Of a DNA stretch of 64,000 bases, positions 17,909 through 28,500 are shown in pieces. The stretch is from a virus. Position 1 is the stretch's first letter; each line of letters opens with the position of its first letter. Position numbers and translations under genes: made by a program. A model generated the notes under the pieces. It saw only the letters and a list, made by a program, of their open reading frames with translations, was not told the DNA's origin and ran no database searches. The DNA lies in the IMG/VR virus record IMGVR_UViG_3300033049_000013, positions 1 through 64,000 of that record. One strand, written 5' to 3'.

Positions 17909-20900
17909 ATGACTTGTAAATTTGCACCCAATGGTGAAAAAAGTAAAGTATACAATGAAATTATAAAGAACTTCAATGGTAAATTAGCTAATGAAGTTTT
18001 TGTAACTACACATACTCCTAAATTTAGACAATGGTTTAGAGATTGGAGACAGATGGCAGATGGATTGGTAATGCAAGATAGTAATAGTTACAAAAGTATC
18101 TTTACTAGAGTTCAAAATAGAATGGATTTAATTACTAATCCAATTACTAATGAGCCTATTGTATTTTATACTAAAGGAGAAGTAGTACCATTACTTGATG
18201 TAGAGATTGATGCACCACTTCAACGACTATTAGATATACTACCTGCTGAATATACTAGTACAGATTCTAGTATAGAAGATAATTATGAAGTAGATAGAGC
18301 TTTTGTAGTAACTGACAAATATGAAATTGGTTCTACTCCTATATTTATAAGAAATAATAACATAGTATTAGGTAACAAGACAGACTTACTTAGATACAAT
18401 AATAGTATAATTAAAGATAAAGAAACTGGTACTTACTTTCTGTATGATACTGGTGATGCTGTATATGCTCAGGATGGTAGTGAAATAGATTTCAATCAAA
18501 CTACAATTAAGGATACCTATGGATTACAGATAGCTAAAAGTGTTAGTAATCAATTAGATAAAGTAAGTATCTCAGCCGACGATATTGAGAATACTTATAT
18601 CTTCGAAGAAGGTTACTTAGCTACTAATTATGCTAATATACAATTAGAGCATACTGTATTTGAAACACTAGCTCCTAGTATAGTAGAAACTATATTTATA
18701 GAGAGTCCATTGAAGTTTGAGAATCTGTATAATGATTTAGTAGAATCAATTGATACCCATGATAGTATAGTAGAAGAGATAAACCAATTATATCCTAATA
18801 AGACACTTAATGACAAGAGGAAAGACATATTAACTAACTCACTAATCTCGTTATTTAAGAACCCAATAAATAATACTGTTACTACGTACAGAATGAACAA
18901 CTTGTATAGAGACTTTACAGGTGAACTTAATCAAGTATTAAGTGGTTTTGATGTTAATGTAACAGAGCAATCTAGTTTTGCTGACTTACTAGCTGATATA
19001 GAAAGTACACCACTAAATACTAATACTACAGAACTAGGTTCTATTGTAGATAATATGATTAACTATGAAGAAGCATTAGGTGCCCCAGTAGTTAGAGACC
19101 CTATGGATCAAGCAGTAGAAGAATTTAGAAATCTTGTAGTATTCGATGATAGCATTATATTAGATGAAGATGGTAATCCAGTAACAAGTCCACATACAGG
19201 TATACCTGAAATTAAGCATGATTATTATGATGCTATTACAGCAGAACATATACTATATTCTGTTAGTGATTTGAAGAAAGAGTTTGATATACTTAAGTTT
19301 GATAAAGTAAGACTGTTTTGGGATAAGATGCAAATAGGTAAGTATGGAGGTTCTCCGACTGCTAAACGAGATGTAGATTACATTTTTAATGTTACGGACG
19401 AAGATGGTAAATTTAATGTTAAGGAAACTCAAGATAAGCGCTTGGCATTCATTAAAGCTGTATTAGCTGGTGATGTTAATAAGTATGCCGAGAGGTATCC
19501 GTTTAGTGGTGAATTGGAGAAGTTGAAAGTTAAGTATCCTATGAGGACAGAGACTATAGGAGATCCTGAGAATGACCAAGGTTATTACGAGGATGCCTCA
19601 GAAGAGGCTTATGTGAATAGATTGAAGTCAATATTCAAAGATACTATTTCAATACCTTGGCATGAGTTTATGTGGGATTTAAGGGACTGGCAAACAAGAA
19701 CTTTTGTAGGTACTAAGTTTCATAGAATGGCAGAAGCTATACTACGTGAGGAACAAGATAGAACCGACGAGTTTAGAGATAAAGATATTGCTATCTTAAA
19801 AGCACTGGATAATATTCCTAATAAAATTAAAGCTTTAAATAAACGTATATTTAAGATAGAAAAAGAGTATCGTGGTGTTATTACTCCAACTGAACGCAGT
19901 ATGTCAGTAGGAGATAAAATAGATGCACTTAGAGTACAATTTGATAAGGTTAAAGCGTATGAAGCTGAGAATAGTAAAGATACTACTACTAATAATGATG
20001 AATCTGGAAGGTTTCAAAAAGGTTATCATTCATATGAAGCAACCTTAGATAATATCGCATCACAATTCTATGGACTAGATAATCAACTACAACTGTATAA
20101 AGATTTAAAAGACCTTAAAGCACACATTAAAAGTAATGGTGGTACTATTAAAGTAGAAGTAAACTTAACTACAGACAAAGTAATAAACCATGAAGGTGAT
20201 AATATTCGTATTGCAGGTCAAGCAGATGTTCTAGTAATATACGAAAACAAAGAGTCTGTAAATCCTGATTTCAGAGGTAAGTTTGAGATTTATGATTTCA
20301 AAACAACTAAGTGGGAAATGGCTGATTCTCCTCTATTGTATTCTAAGTCTACACATGAAGGACATGATACAATAAAAGGTATGTCACCTCAAAAACAAAT
20401 GGGTCATGCTTATCAACAGTTAACCTATGCACGTGCAGTAGAAGTAGAATTAGGATTTGAATTCAAAGATGCTTATATTGTTCCAGTGTATATACCTTAT
20501 GTAAATGCTCGTACATTTAAGATGGTTGGTACTAAGTCTAAACCATTTGGTATTCCCTTTACAGAGCATGGTAAGCTTGAAGGTGATAGTGACTTGGTAG
20601 TGAACATTAGAAGCTTTAAAGGTGCTACAGTAATGGAGCATGGTGTTAAGGTAAGATACCTATCATTTAATGAGTTACAAGAATTAACTAAGCGTAGAAT
20701 ACCTTCAGGTACTACATACGATGGTAAAGAGGCTAAAGCTAATCAAAGTACAGCAGAGACTAAGTTGGAAGAACGTACTAGTAGGAGAAAGAAATCACAA
20801 GTTGATGAACTAATTAGTGACATTGAGAAGTATATACAACGTAGAATTGACGCTATTAAAGTAACCGATAGTAAAGAAAGTAGATCAAAATTAAAAGGAC

Positions 20901-23900
20901 TACAAGCTAAACTAGAGGACTTTGAAGACTTACATAAGCTATGGAGATTTACTACTGATGCTATGGATGATATTTTAGGTAGTAGTTCAGAAGATGGTGA
21001 GATACTAATTAAATCATTGGTAGATGTAGTTAAAGAAGCAGAACTATTATACTATCAAGAGAATACTCCAAAGCAATTAGCTAAGACTATTAAGACGTTA
21101 GATGATGTACGTCTGCATGTACAAAGCTATAAAGAATTATTGAATAGAGCTAAGACAATATTTGATAATGCAACTGGTGAAGAACTAGTAGCTATTAAAT
21201 CACATAAGGATTATAAGCGATTAGATAAGACAATTGCTGCTATTAATGATTTAGAGAATAACTATTTTGATTTAGCTAAAGAGTTGATGGCTGAGAGATT
21301 ATTTAAGTATGCTTCTAAGACTGGACAACAAAGTGTTGACTTACATTTTGCAGCTCAAGAAGATAGATTAAATACCGAAATAGAGAGTTTACAGATTGCT
21401 TTAGAGAATGCTAATTCACCAGAAGAAACTGCTAAGATTACAGCAACTATAGAGAAACGTAAAGCTAGACTAAAGGGTATTAATGTAAAGACTGAAGATT
21501 TAACTATTACTAAGGATTCTATATTAAATCATCTTAATCAACTGCCTTATGACATATCGTACATTCAACGTTATTTACTAGCACCTATTAGTTCTAGTGA
21601 CCATATACTAGCACTATATGCTAAGATGTTGAAGTTTAATATTATGGATGCAGAAATATCTCTACAAAAGAAAGGAGTAGATATGCAAACATTCATTGAT
21701 AACTTCTTAGAAAAATTAGGTAAGAAAAATATAGAGTACGATTCAGAGACATTCTTTGAACCTATATTGGAGACTAGAAATATCTGGGTAACTGTTACCA
21801 ATGAAAACGGAGAACGTGAGAAAGCATTAAGACCGGTAAGCGCTTTAGTAGATGAGTATGGAGTTAGAAAACATACATTAGCTAATGGAGAGTTAGTCGA
21901 ATTAGGATATAAAGAAATTATAAACGACTTTAGATTTAGATTAAATGAATTTAGACGTGATAGTAATTTCGATGAGTATAAGAAGCTTAAGAAGGACTTT
22001 GAATCTTGGATGCGTGATAATATGGAAGATGCCTATGTTAAGGAGTACTACGAATTAGAAAAAGTATGGACTGAGGATAGTATAGGTATTGAAGCTAAGT
22101 TACTTAGAGATGAATTTGATGACCAAATTAATGAAATTAGAAATGATTCAGGTAGTGAATTCGAATTAAATAAAGATGAGAAGCATGAGATTGCTAAACT
22201 TAGGTCTAAGAAAAGAGCTTTAGCTAGTATGTATACTGAATCTGGTAAATTAAAATCACTGGAAGAAATAGCTATTGCTAAGAAAATTCAAAAGTTCAGT
22301 GAACTAAATGTTAAGCTACATGACTTTGACTCTAATTATGACTTGTTTGAACATAAGAAAACCTTATTGATTAAGCATATCCAGGATAAGTATAGAAAGT
22401 TAGGTATAACAATCCCTGCTGAACAGACTCCTGAATACTTTGAATGGCTATCAGAAAATCAAGATACTTATTTAACTGACAAGTTCTATAATCGTTACAA
22501 TAAATTGAAGCTGGAAAGAGACTTACAATTTTATGCTGCGTACCATAAAAACTTAGAGCTGAAGAAGTTCTTAAATTCAAGAGAAGCTGAACGTTCAAAT
22601 GATGTTGACTTTGCCACAAAAGCACAAGAAATATTAAAAGGACAAGGACTTACAGTAGATGATTTACATAAAACAGATGCTCAAAGTATTGAAGTATCTG
22701 AGTTAAATGATAAGATTAATCAATTAATTAAGCCGTATAAGATAGGTAAGTATGTTGATTACTCATTAGTTCCTAAGAGTATATTTGTTAAGATAAAACA
22801 AATACAAAATAAGATACAAAACATTTATGCTGACTCAGACTTTAAATCTTTACCAAAGGAAGAAGCTGACAAGTTACTAAATGCACTAAGTATTAGGAAA
22901 ATATATCAATCTAATTTAGATGATTTCGGTAAGTATGAGCCAACTAACAAGTACTGGAAACACTACTATGAAAATAAAGCTATTGCTGAAGATAAAGGAT
23001 TAGATTTAGAAGATTCAACTTGGTTTAAACGTAATCATATATTTAATCCTAGAACAACACGTAATGAGCCTATTCGTATATGGCAAGAATTATTACATAC
23101 TAAAGCTAGTATATTAGGTACTGAGTCTAATAAGTATAGAGCACAAAAACAAGAAGTATTAAAGTCTTTGATGCTTGAATACCCTGACAGGACTAATTCT
23201 TGGTATAAAGAGAAGCTTAAAAAATCTAAATGGTATACTAAGCACCATGATGTAAGTGGTACTATTAAAAGGAGTTCTAGGTACTTACAAGAAGTAGACC
23301 CTGATAATGTATTTACTAAGGTTAGACCTTCTGCTGCTTATTCTACTTTCAAAGTTAAGGAAAAGTACATTAGAGATACTCAACTTAGTAGAGATGAAAA
23401 TGGCGACTTATTACCTAAGAAAAATAAATGGGTTAATAAGAAGTATAAAGATATTCAGAAAAGCAGTACATGGAAATATGCACATGATAACTTATTAGGA
23501 TTCTTTAAAGATGCACAATCAATTTTACCTCAAGAACATAGAATGGGTAATATACTTCCATTCACTAGAAAAGCTAGTAAAGAGATACTTGCAGGTAAAA
23601 AAGGTATTGTAGAGAAAGCTAAAGCTACTGGTAAATTAATAAAAGAGACCTTATTAATAAGTAATGCATTTGACTTAGAAGATGAAGGAGATAAAACTAT
23701 GTATAACTTATCGTTAGATCATAAGAAAATCCCTATGCCTTTTACTAAATCTAATTATGCAGTACAAGAAGAAGTATCTAAGGATGTTATTTCAGGAGTT
23801 ATGCAATACGTAAAAGCTGCCTATAAACATCAAGCTATAGACGATATGATGTCTGAGACTAGAATGCTAATGTCATTAGTAGACAAACGTGAAGGTCAAG

Positions 23901-25534
23901 ATGGCAAAGGAGTTATACGTAGAGATTCAATGGGTAACAAATTCTTTGATTCTATTGCTAAGAAATTAAATAAAGATAGTGAAGAATTAGTACGAGCTGA
24001 TAAGCAAAGTTTAGCATCAGGATTACTTAAAGATTTTATTGAGATGCAAATATTAGGTGAGATGAATAAGCCTTATGAGATTGCAATTCCTTGGTACGAT
24101 GGTAGTCAAGGTAAACTGAGAGTAGATAAAGTAGTAGACGGCTTTATGCAATACGCTTCTATTACTCAAATTGGTGGACTGAATATGGTTGGTGTACTTA
24201 AAGGTGCAGCTAACTCATTACAAGCTCAATTACAAGTAGCTATAGAGAAATCAGCAGGTAAGTATTTTGATAAGAATTCATGGAGAGATGCAATGAGTTT
24301 CTTTAGAAAATCTAATACTGTAAAAGAAGCTTGGCAAGATTTCGGTAGAGCATTTAATACTACATTGAGTGGTCAGATGCGTTCTATCTATGACCCTATG
24401 CAAGGAGACTTCTTAGACCAATATGGTGCTAAGATAGCTGGTAATAAAATACAACGAATGATGAGTACTAGTACTTGGTTCTTTAATCAATATGCTGGTG
24501 AATTCCAAATAGCTATGGCTTCTATGTATGCACTACAAAATAACTACAAGATTGTAGATGGTGAGGTTTATAATAGAGATGAGTTTATTGAGATGAAACG
24601 AATAGAGGCACTGGATAAGAATGAAGCATTTGGTTTCAGTGAGAAATTGTTTGCAGAGCAGGAATTCAAATCTATTGCTAGTAGTCTAAGGGATGCTTAT
24701 GAACTTAAAGATGGTCATATTTCTATCAAAGAAGGAGTCAATTGGCAAATAGGTTCTAATAGAGATAAAGAAATGAAATCTCGCTTACACGCTATTAATA
24801 AAGCATTACAAGGTAACTATAACTCTTTTGACCAACCGACTATACAACGTAACTGGTTAGGTAGACTTCTTATAATGTATAAGAAATATCTAGTACCAGG
24901 AATGTTAAGAAGATTTGGTGGTATTCGTAGAGATGAAGAGCTTGGTGATTTAACATATGGTTACTATAGAAACTTCTTCAAGTTGATGGTACATGATACA
25001 AAAGCTCTATGGGGTGAGTACTATAACAATGTATTAAAGACAGGATTAACTGCTGGTAAAGCTGGTGGTGATTTTGATAGTAAGTTAAGTGACCTTGAAA
25101 GAGAGAATATACGTAGAGCTGCTAAGGAATTAACTTCATTACTTATGTTATTCATGTTAGTAGCTGTAATGGCTCCAGGAGATGATGAAGATAAGTCTAA
25201 GATTAGTAGTACTAGGTATACAGCATTGTATTTAGCTGAACGATTGAAGAAAGAGGTTTCATCAATGTCACCTAATCCAGTTGGCTTAGTAGCCGATAAC
25301 TGGAAACTATTAAGAAGTCCATCAGCTATTAGTGGATTTGTAGACAGATTCTTAAAATTAATAGTTCAAGTTGGTGACCCAACTGCTACGTATGCTAAAG
25401 ATACTGGAATTGCAGAGAAAGGAGATAATAAATTGTATATTAAAGCAAGAAAATTAATGGGTACATTAGCCTTACCAGGATTTGAACCTACTACTTCAAG
25501 AGAAGCATTCGAAAACTTAAATAGATTTATGTAA
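17909..25534 (+). CDS. Giant protein, 2,541 aa, with RecB/Cas4-type PD-(D/E)XK nuclease domain
   Basis: A large protein related by position to the giant cargo/polymerase-associated proteins of crassviruses. At about residues 600-845 it has the motif set of RecB-family PD-(D/E)XK nucleases: KFHRMAE (His605), IAGQADVLVIY (Asp773), IYDFKTTK (Asp796 and Lys798), and the QxxxY-type motif YQQLTYAR (Gln836, Tyr840). The spacing between His605 and Asp773 is long because of a charged helical insertion. The N-terminus starts MTC and has NGEKSKVY, echoing the N-terminus of the polymerase protein. A segment TPKFRQWFRDW followed by NEPIVFYTKG resembles the lead-in of polyvalent-protein ADP-ribosyltransferase domains, but the catalytic part is not evident. 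Long coiled-coil regions follow (about 1000-1500). One hydrophobic segment, LTSLLMLFMLVAVMAPG, lies near residue 2410. It ends just before the convergent junction. Confidence 0.85.
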   Translation: MTCKFAPNGEKSKVYNEIIKNFNGKLANEVFVTTHTPKFRQWFRDWRQMADGLVMQDSNSYKSIFTRVQNRMDLITNPITNEPIVFYTKGEVVPLLDVEIDAPLQRLLDILPAEYTSTDSSIEDNYEVDRAFVVTDKYEIGSTPIFIRNNNIVLGNKTDLLRYNNSIIKDKETGTYFLYDTGDAVYAQDGSEIDFNQTTIKDTYGLQIAKSVSNQLDKVSISADDIENTYIFEEGYLATNYANIQLEHTVFETLAPSIVETIFIESPLKFENLYNDLVESIDTHDSIVEEINQLYPNKTLNDKRKDILTNSLISLFKNPINNTVTTYRMNNLYRDFTGELNQVLSGFDVNVTEQSSFADLLADIESTPLNTNTTELGSIVDNMINYEEALGAPVVRDPMDQAVEEFRNLVVFDDSIILDEDGNPVTSPHTGIPEIKHDYYDAITAEHILYSVSDLKKEFDILKFDKVRLFWDKMQIGKYGGSPTAKRDVDYIFNVTDEDGKFNVKETQDKRLAFIKAVLAGDVNKYAERYPFSGELEKLKVKYPMRTETIGDPENDQGYYEDASEEAYVNRLKSIFKDTISIPWHEFMWDLRDWQTRTFVGTKFHRMAEAILREEQDRTDEFRDKDIAILKALDNIPNKIKALNKRIFKIEKEYRGVITPTERSMSVGDKIDALRVQFDKVKAYEAENSKDTTTNNDESGRFQKGYHSYEATLDNIASQFYGLDNQLQLYKDLKDLKAHIKSNGGTIKVEVNLTTDKVINHEGDNIRIAGQADVLVIYENKESVNPDFRGKFEIYDFKTTKWEMADSPLLYSKSTHEGHDTIKGMSPQKQMGHAYQQLTYARAVEVELGFEFKDAYIVPVYIPYVNARTFKMVGTKSKPFGIPFTEHGKLEGDSDLVVNIRSFKGATVMEHGVKVRYLSFNELQELTKRRIPSGTTYDGKEAKANQSTAETKLEERTSRRKKSQVDELISDIEKYIQRRIDAIKVTDSKESRSKLKGLQAKLEDFEDLHKLWRFTTDAMDDILGSSSEDGEILIKSLVDVVKEAELLYYQENTPKQLAKTIKTLDDVRLHVQSYKELLNRAKTIFDNATGEELVAIKSHKDYKRLDKTIAAINDLENNYFDLAKELMAERLFKYASKTGQQSVDLHFAAQEDRLNTEIESLQIALENANSPEETAKITATIEKRKARLKGINVKTEDLTITKDSILNHLNQLPYDISYIQRYLLAPISSSDHILALYAKMLKFNIMDAEISLQKKGVDMQTFIDNFLEKLGKKNIEYDSETFFEPILETRNIWVTVTNENGEREKALRPVSALVDEYGVRKHTLANGELVELGYKEIINDFRFRLNEFRRDSNFDEYKKLKKDFESWMRDNMEDAYVKEYYELEKVWTEDSIGIEAKLLRDEFDDQINEIRNDSGSEFELNKDEKHEIAKLRSKKRALASMYTESGKLKSLEEIAIAKKIQKFSELNVKLHDFDSNYDLFEHKKTLLIKHIQDKYRKLGITIPAEQTPEYFEWLSENQDTYLTDKFYNRYNKLKLERDLQFYAAYHKNLELKKFLNSREAERSNDVDFATKAQEILKGQGLTVDDLHKTDAQSIEVSELNDKINQLIKPYKIGKYVDYSLVPKSIFVKIKQIQNKIQNIYADSDFKSLPKEEADKLLNALSIRKIYQSNLDDFGKYEPTNKYWKHYYENKAIAEDKGLDLEDSTWFKRNHIFNPRTTRNEPIRIWQELLHTKASILGTESNKYRAQKQEVLKSLMLEYPDRTNSWYKEKLKKSKWYTKHHDVSGTIKRSSRYLQEVDPDNVFTKVRPSAAYSTFKVKEKYIRDTQLSRDENGDLLPKKNKWVNKKYKDIQKSSTWKYAHDNLLGFFKDAQSILPQEHRMGNILPFTRKASKEILAGKKGIVEKAKATGKLIKETLLISNAFDLEDEGDKTMYNLSLDHKKIPMPFTKSNYAVQEEVSKDVISGVMQYVKAAYKHQAIDDMMSETRMLMSLVDKREGQDGKGVIRRDSMGNKFFDSIAKKLNKDSEELVRADKQSLASGLLKDFIEMQILGEMNKPYEIAIPWYDGSQGKLRVDKVVDGFMQYASITQIGGLNMVGVLKGAANSLQAQLQVAIEKSAGKYFDKNSWRDAMSFFRKSNTVKEAWQDFGRAFNTTLSGQMRSIYDPMQGDFLDQYGAKIAGNKIQRMMSTSTWFFNQYAGEFQIAMASMYALQNNYKIVDGEVYNRDEFIEMKRIEALDKNEAFGFSEKLFAEQEFKSIASSLRDAYELKDGHISIKEGVNWQIGSNRDKEMKSRLHAINKALQGNYNSFDQPTIQRNWLGRLLIMYKKYLVPGMLRRFGGIRRDEELGDLTYGYYRNFFKLMVHDTKALWGEYYNNVLKTGLTAGKAGGDFDSKLSDLERENIRRAAKELTSLLMLFMLVAVMAPGDDEDKSKISSTRYTALYLAERLKKEVSSMSPNPVGLVADNWKLLRSPSAISGFVDRFLKLIVQVGDPTATYAKDTGIAEKGDNKLYIKARKLMGTLALPGFEPTTSREAFENLNRFM

Positions 25535-25540
25535 ATAATA

Positions 25541-25568
25541 GGGGAAACTTAATCGTTTCCCCATTTTT
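25541..25568. terminator. Terminator between the convergent blocks
   Basis: An 8-bp perfect stem, GGGGAAAC (25541-25548) with GTTTCCCC (25555-25562), has a 6-base loop. On the plus strand it is followed by ATTTTTATTT, a good intrinsic terminator for the 2,541-aa gene. On the minus strand the following bases are TATTATTTA, a weaker U tract, so it may also end the structural operon. Only 36 bases separate the two converging genes. Confidence 0.8.
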
Positions 25569-25570
25569 AT

Positions 25571-28500
25571 TTATAATTTATAACATCCACGTGTCAAGTC
25601 AACTAAATCGGCTTGTGTACCACTTCTAAGTAATACAGTAGGAGCACCCAAACTAATATCACCTTTAATACTTGAGATAACCCTTTCAATAATAGGTTTA
25701 ATTTCAGTCTTATTAAGTGATTCTGAGTTACGTTCTAAGAAATCCTTATATTGGTCTACAGTAAAATTAGCAACTAAGAAGTAATCTTTCTTAAACTCTT
25801 TAAGAAACTTATTAACAACAGCATAATCTGCTTTATCATTAAACTTCTTCTTACCTAATACTCCACCATATTTCTTAAGCTCACCATATAAAGTCTTGGC
25901 ATTCTCAATTACAGGAGTTTGATATAACAACTGCATATCTTCTATAGTATCTACAGGTTCTACAGGTTTAATTTCATCTAGATTATTTTCAGTAAATTCT
26001 AGTTCTAATTGTTTCTCAACTTGTTCTTCTACTTCAGTCTTAGTTATCTTAACATCAGCTAATCGTAATCCTTTAATTCCTACGTCAGCTAATACTATAT
26101 CCAGCTTACCAAATATATTACGAACTATCTGTTTATGGTCTTTATTATCCCAATCAGGAGTTCTTAAAGCATCTACAATGTTACTAGGTATAATTTCTCC
26201 AGACCTAACAGCAGTTAATATTTCAACTCTAGTAGCTCTCCATACTCCCAATATACTAGCTAGTGTTGGAGCTGAACCATAGTCTAATATAGTTTTCTTA
26301 CTATTTATTACTGCAAGTACTTCAGCATCAGTATATTCTTTGTCTTTCTTTATAGCTTTCTTTTTAACTTTAGGCTTAGGCTTAACTTTAACTACCTCAT
26401 CGACTGGCTTATCATCCTTAATTTTAGGTTTCTTAATCTCAGGTTCAATTTCAATTTCAGTCTCAGTCTTCGCACTCTTAGCTTGCTCTATAATACTATC
26501 CTTAGTATTAGCTATATCGTCGTTTAAGCCCATAAAAATAGAGTTGTTCTCAAACATACTACTAGTTGTAGGGACTTCCATAAACGGTAAAATAGCTTTA
26601 ATACTAGTTACATTTTCAGGCTTAGGTAAACTAACTCCAATATTACCTTCAGTTAATCCATTCTTTAGTAATGAATTCTTTAATCTAGCACCTGAGTTAA
26701 AATCTAATCCTTTAATAATCTGTATAGCTTTACCAGTATTTTTATCTGCTACTTTCAATATAAGAGAATGAGCGTCTAATTTATTACTTCTAATAGAAGC
26801 AAAGTCTACTTCTAACTGAGTTACAGTAGGTCCAAACTTAGCAGGTACTTTAAAGAATAAACCATCTTTACTATCTAATAGAGTATTGATTTCTTTTCTT
26901 AATGCTCCGATTGATTCTGCATTACTTAAATCAATTTCCTGATTATTAAATACATCAATAATATTAGTAATTTTAGTAGCAAAACTATCTAATTCCTCTT
27001 TATTAGCATTACGTGGCTTTAAAGCAATAGGTCTCACTTTATTATTAAGGTCTTTAACTAACATCCAATAACGATTACGCTTACTACTCAATAAATCTGT
27101 AGTAACAACATCCTCTAAATAGCCTCCTATACTAGGGTCATTTATGTCATCTAAACTATGTCCTAATATAGACGTAGCAGATAGACTATTCTTCTCACTT
27201 GGCGAGTCTTCTAAGTCGTAGTTAAATTTATTATCAACAATAATAATCTTACCGTCAATTAAGAACTTCTCCATCTCAGGTCGTATCTCTTTACCATCAT
27301 AGAAGTATTCATCCATGTTGATTCGCTTATTATTATCGTACTCGAAGTCTATACTACCACCAGATACATTGAAGTTTACTAGTTGTTTTAACATCTCAGG
27401 TTCTAATATTGTCTCTGAGTAACCAACTTTGTTATAAATATCTAAGAACTCTTCAAATAACTTAGCTTGCTTGTTAGAACTATCACCAAATGCTTTTAAA
27501 TCTTCATAAGTTAATGTACCACCATTCTTATCTGAATACAATACATTGAATTCATCTAGTATCTCTTGTTGTTCATCAGATGTAGTAGCTAAATCGTATG
27601 CTTTTAACATAACTCCAGGATGATATACCTTATCAGTAGTCTTATCACCTTTAACTTTATGATAGATGTTAGGATTATTAGGATGCCCTGTGTAATACCA
27701 ATCAGGACTATCAGTAGTACCTAAATTAATCTCCATAGCTATATCTAAGTCCATCCAGTTATGAATACCAATGAAGTCCTCTCCTGATGCAACCTTAACA
27801 GGATTAGCATGAAGTAATCCTTGTTCTAATTTCTTAGATGGGTCATCATTCAATTCATTAGCTAATGCTTTATTAACGTTAACTGAGATGTCTTTCTTCA
27901 ATCTAAATCTAACATGGTCTTCTAATTTAAGTCCTTTGGCTTTCAAGTCCCATAAGAATTTAGTAAGTACTGCCTTAGTATTAATAGCTACTTTACTATC
28001 CAATTCTATATTATATAGTTCTTCAGCAAAGCCTTTAATCATATCTTCAACCTCTGCATCTGTATAAGTAGAGTTACCATTGATGTCATCTTTGGCAAGC
28101 TTATCTATCTTGTTCATTACTATTGCAGGAATCTGTCTATATTTCTTACCAAAGTAATTTTTAACTTCATTCTTAATCTTCTTATCATTAGCTTTAGTCT
28201 CCGAGTACATCAATTCACCATATGCATTACTTAGAATACCTGTTAAGTAATCTTTAGGTAACTTCTGAGTCTTATCATAACGATGAATATACATCTTAGT
28301 TATGTAATCGGGAGTATATAGATTCTCTCTAAATGCTCTATTAGTTGTATTCAAAGCTTGAAAGTCATATATATCATCCTTATTTACTTCAATACGATTC
28401 TTAGCCTCATTAGCAGTCTTAAATGGTATCAATACATAACTATCATCTTCCTCTGATATTACCTCATACAGTGTATCGTACTTAGCTTTACTAACTTTAG

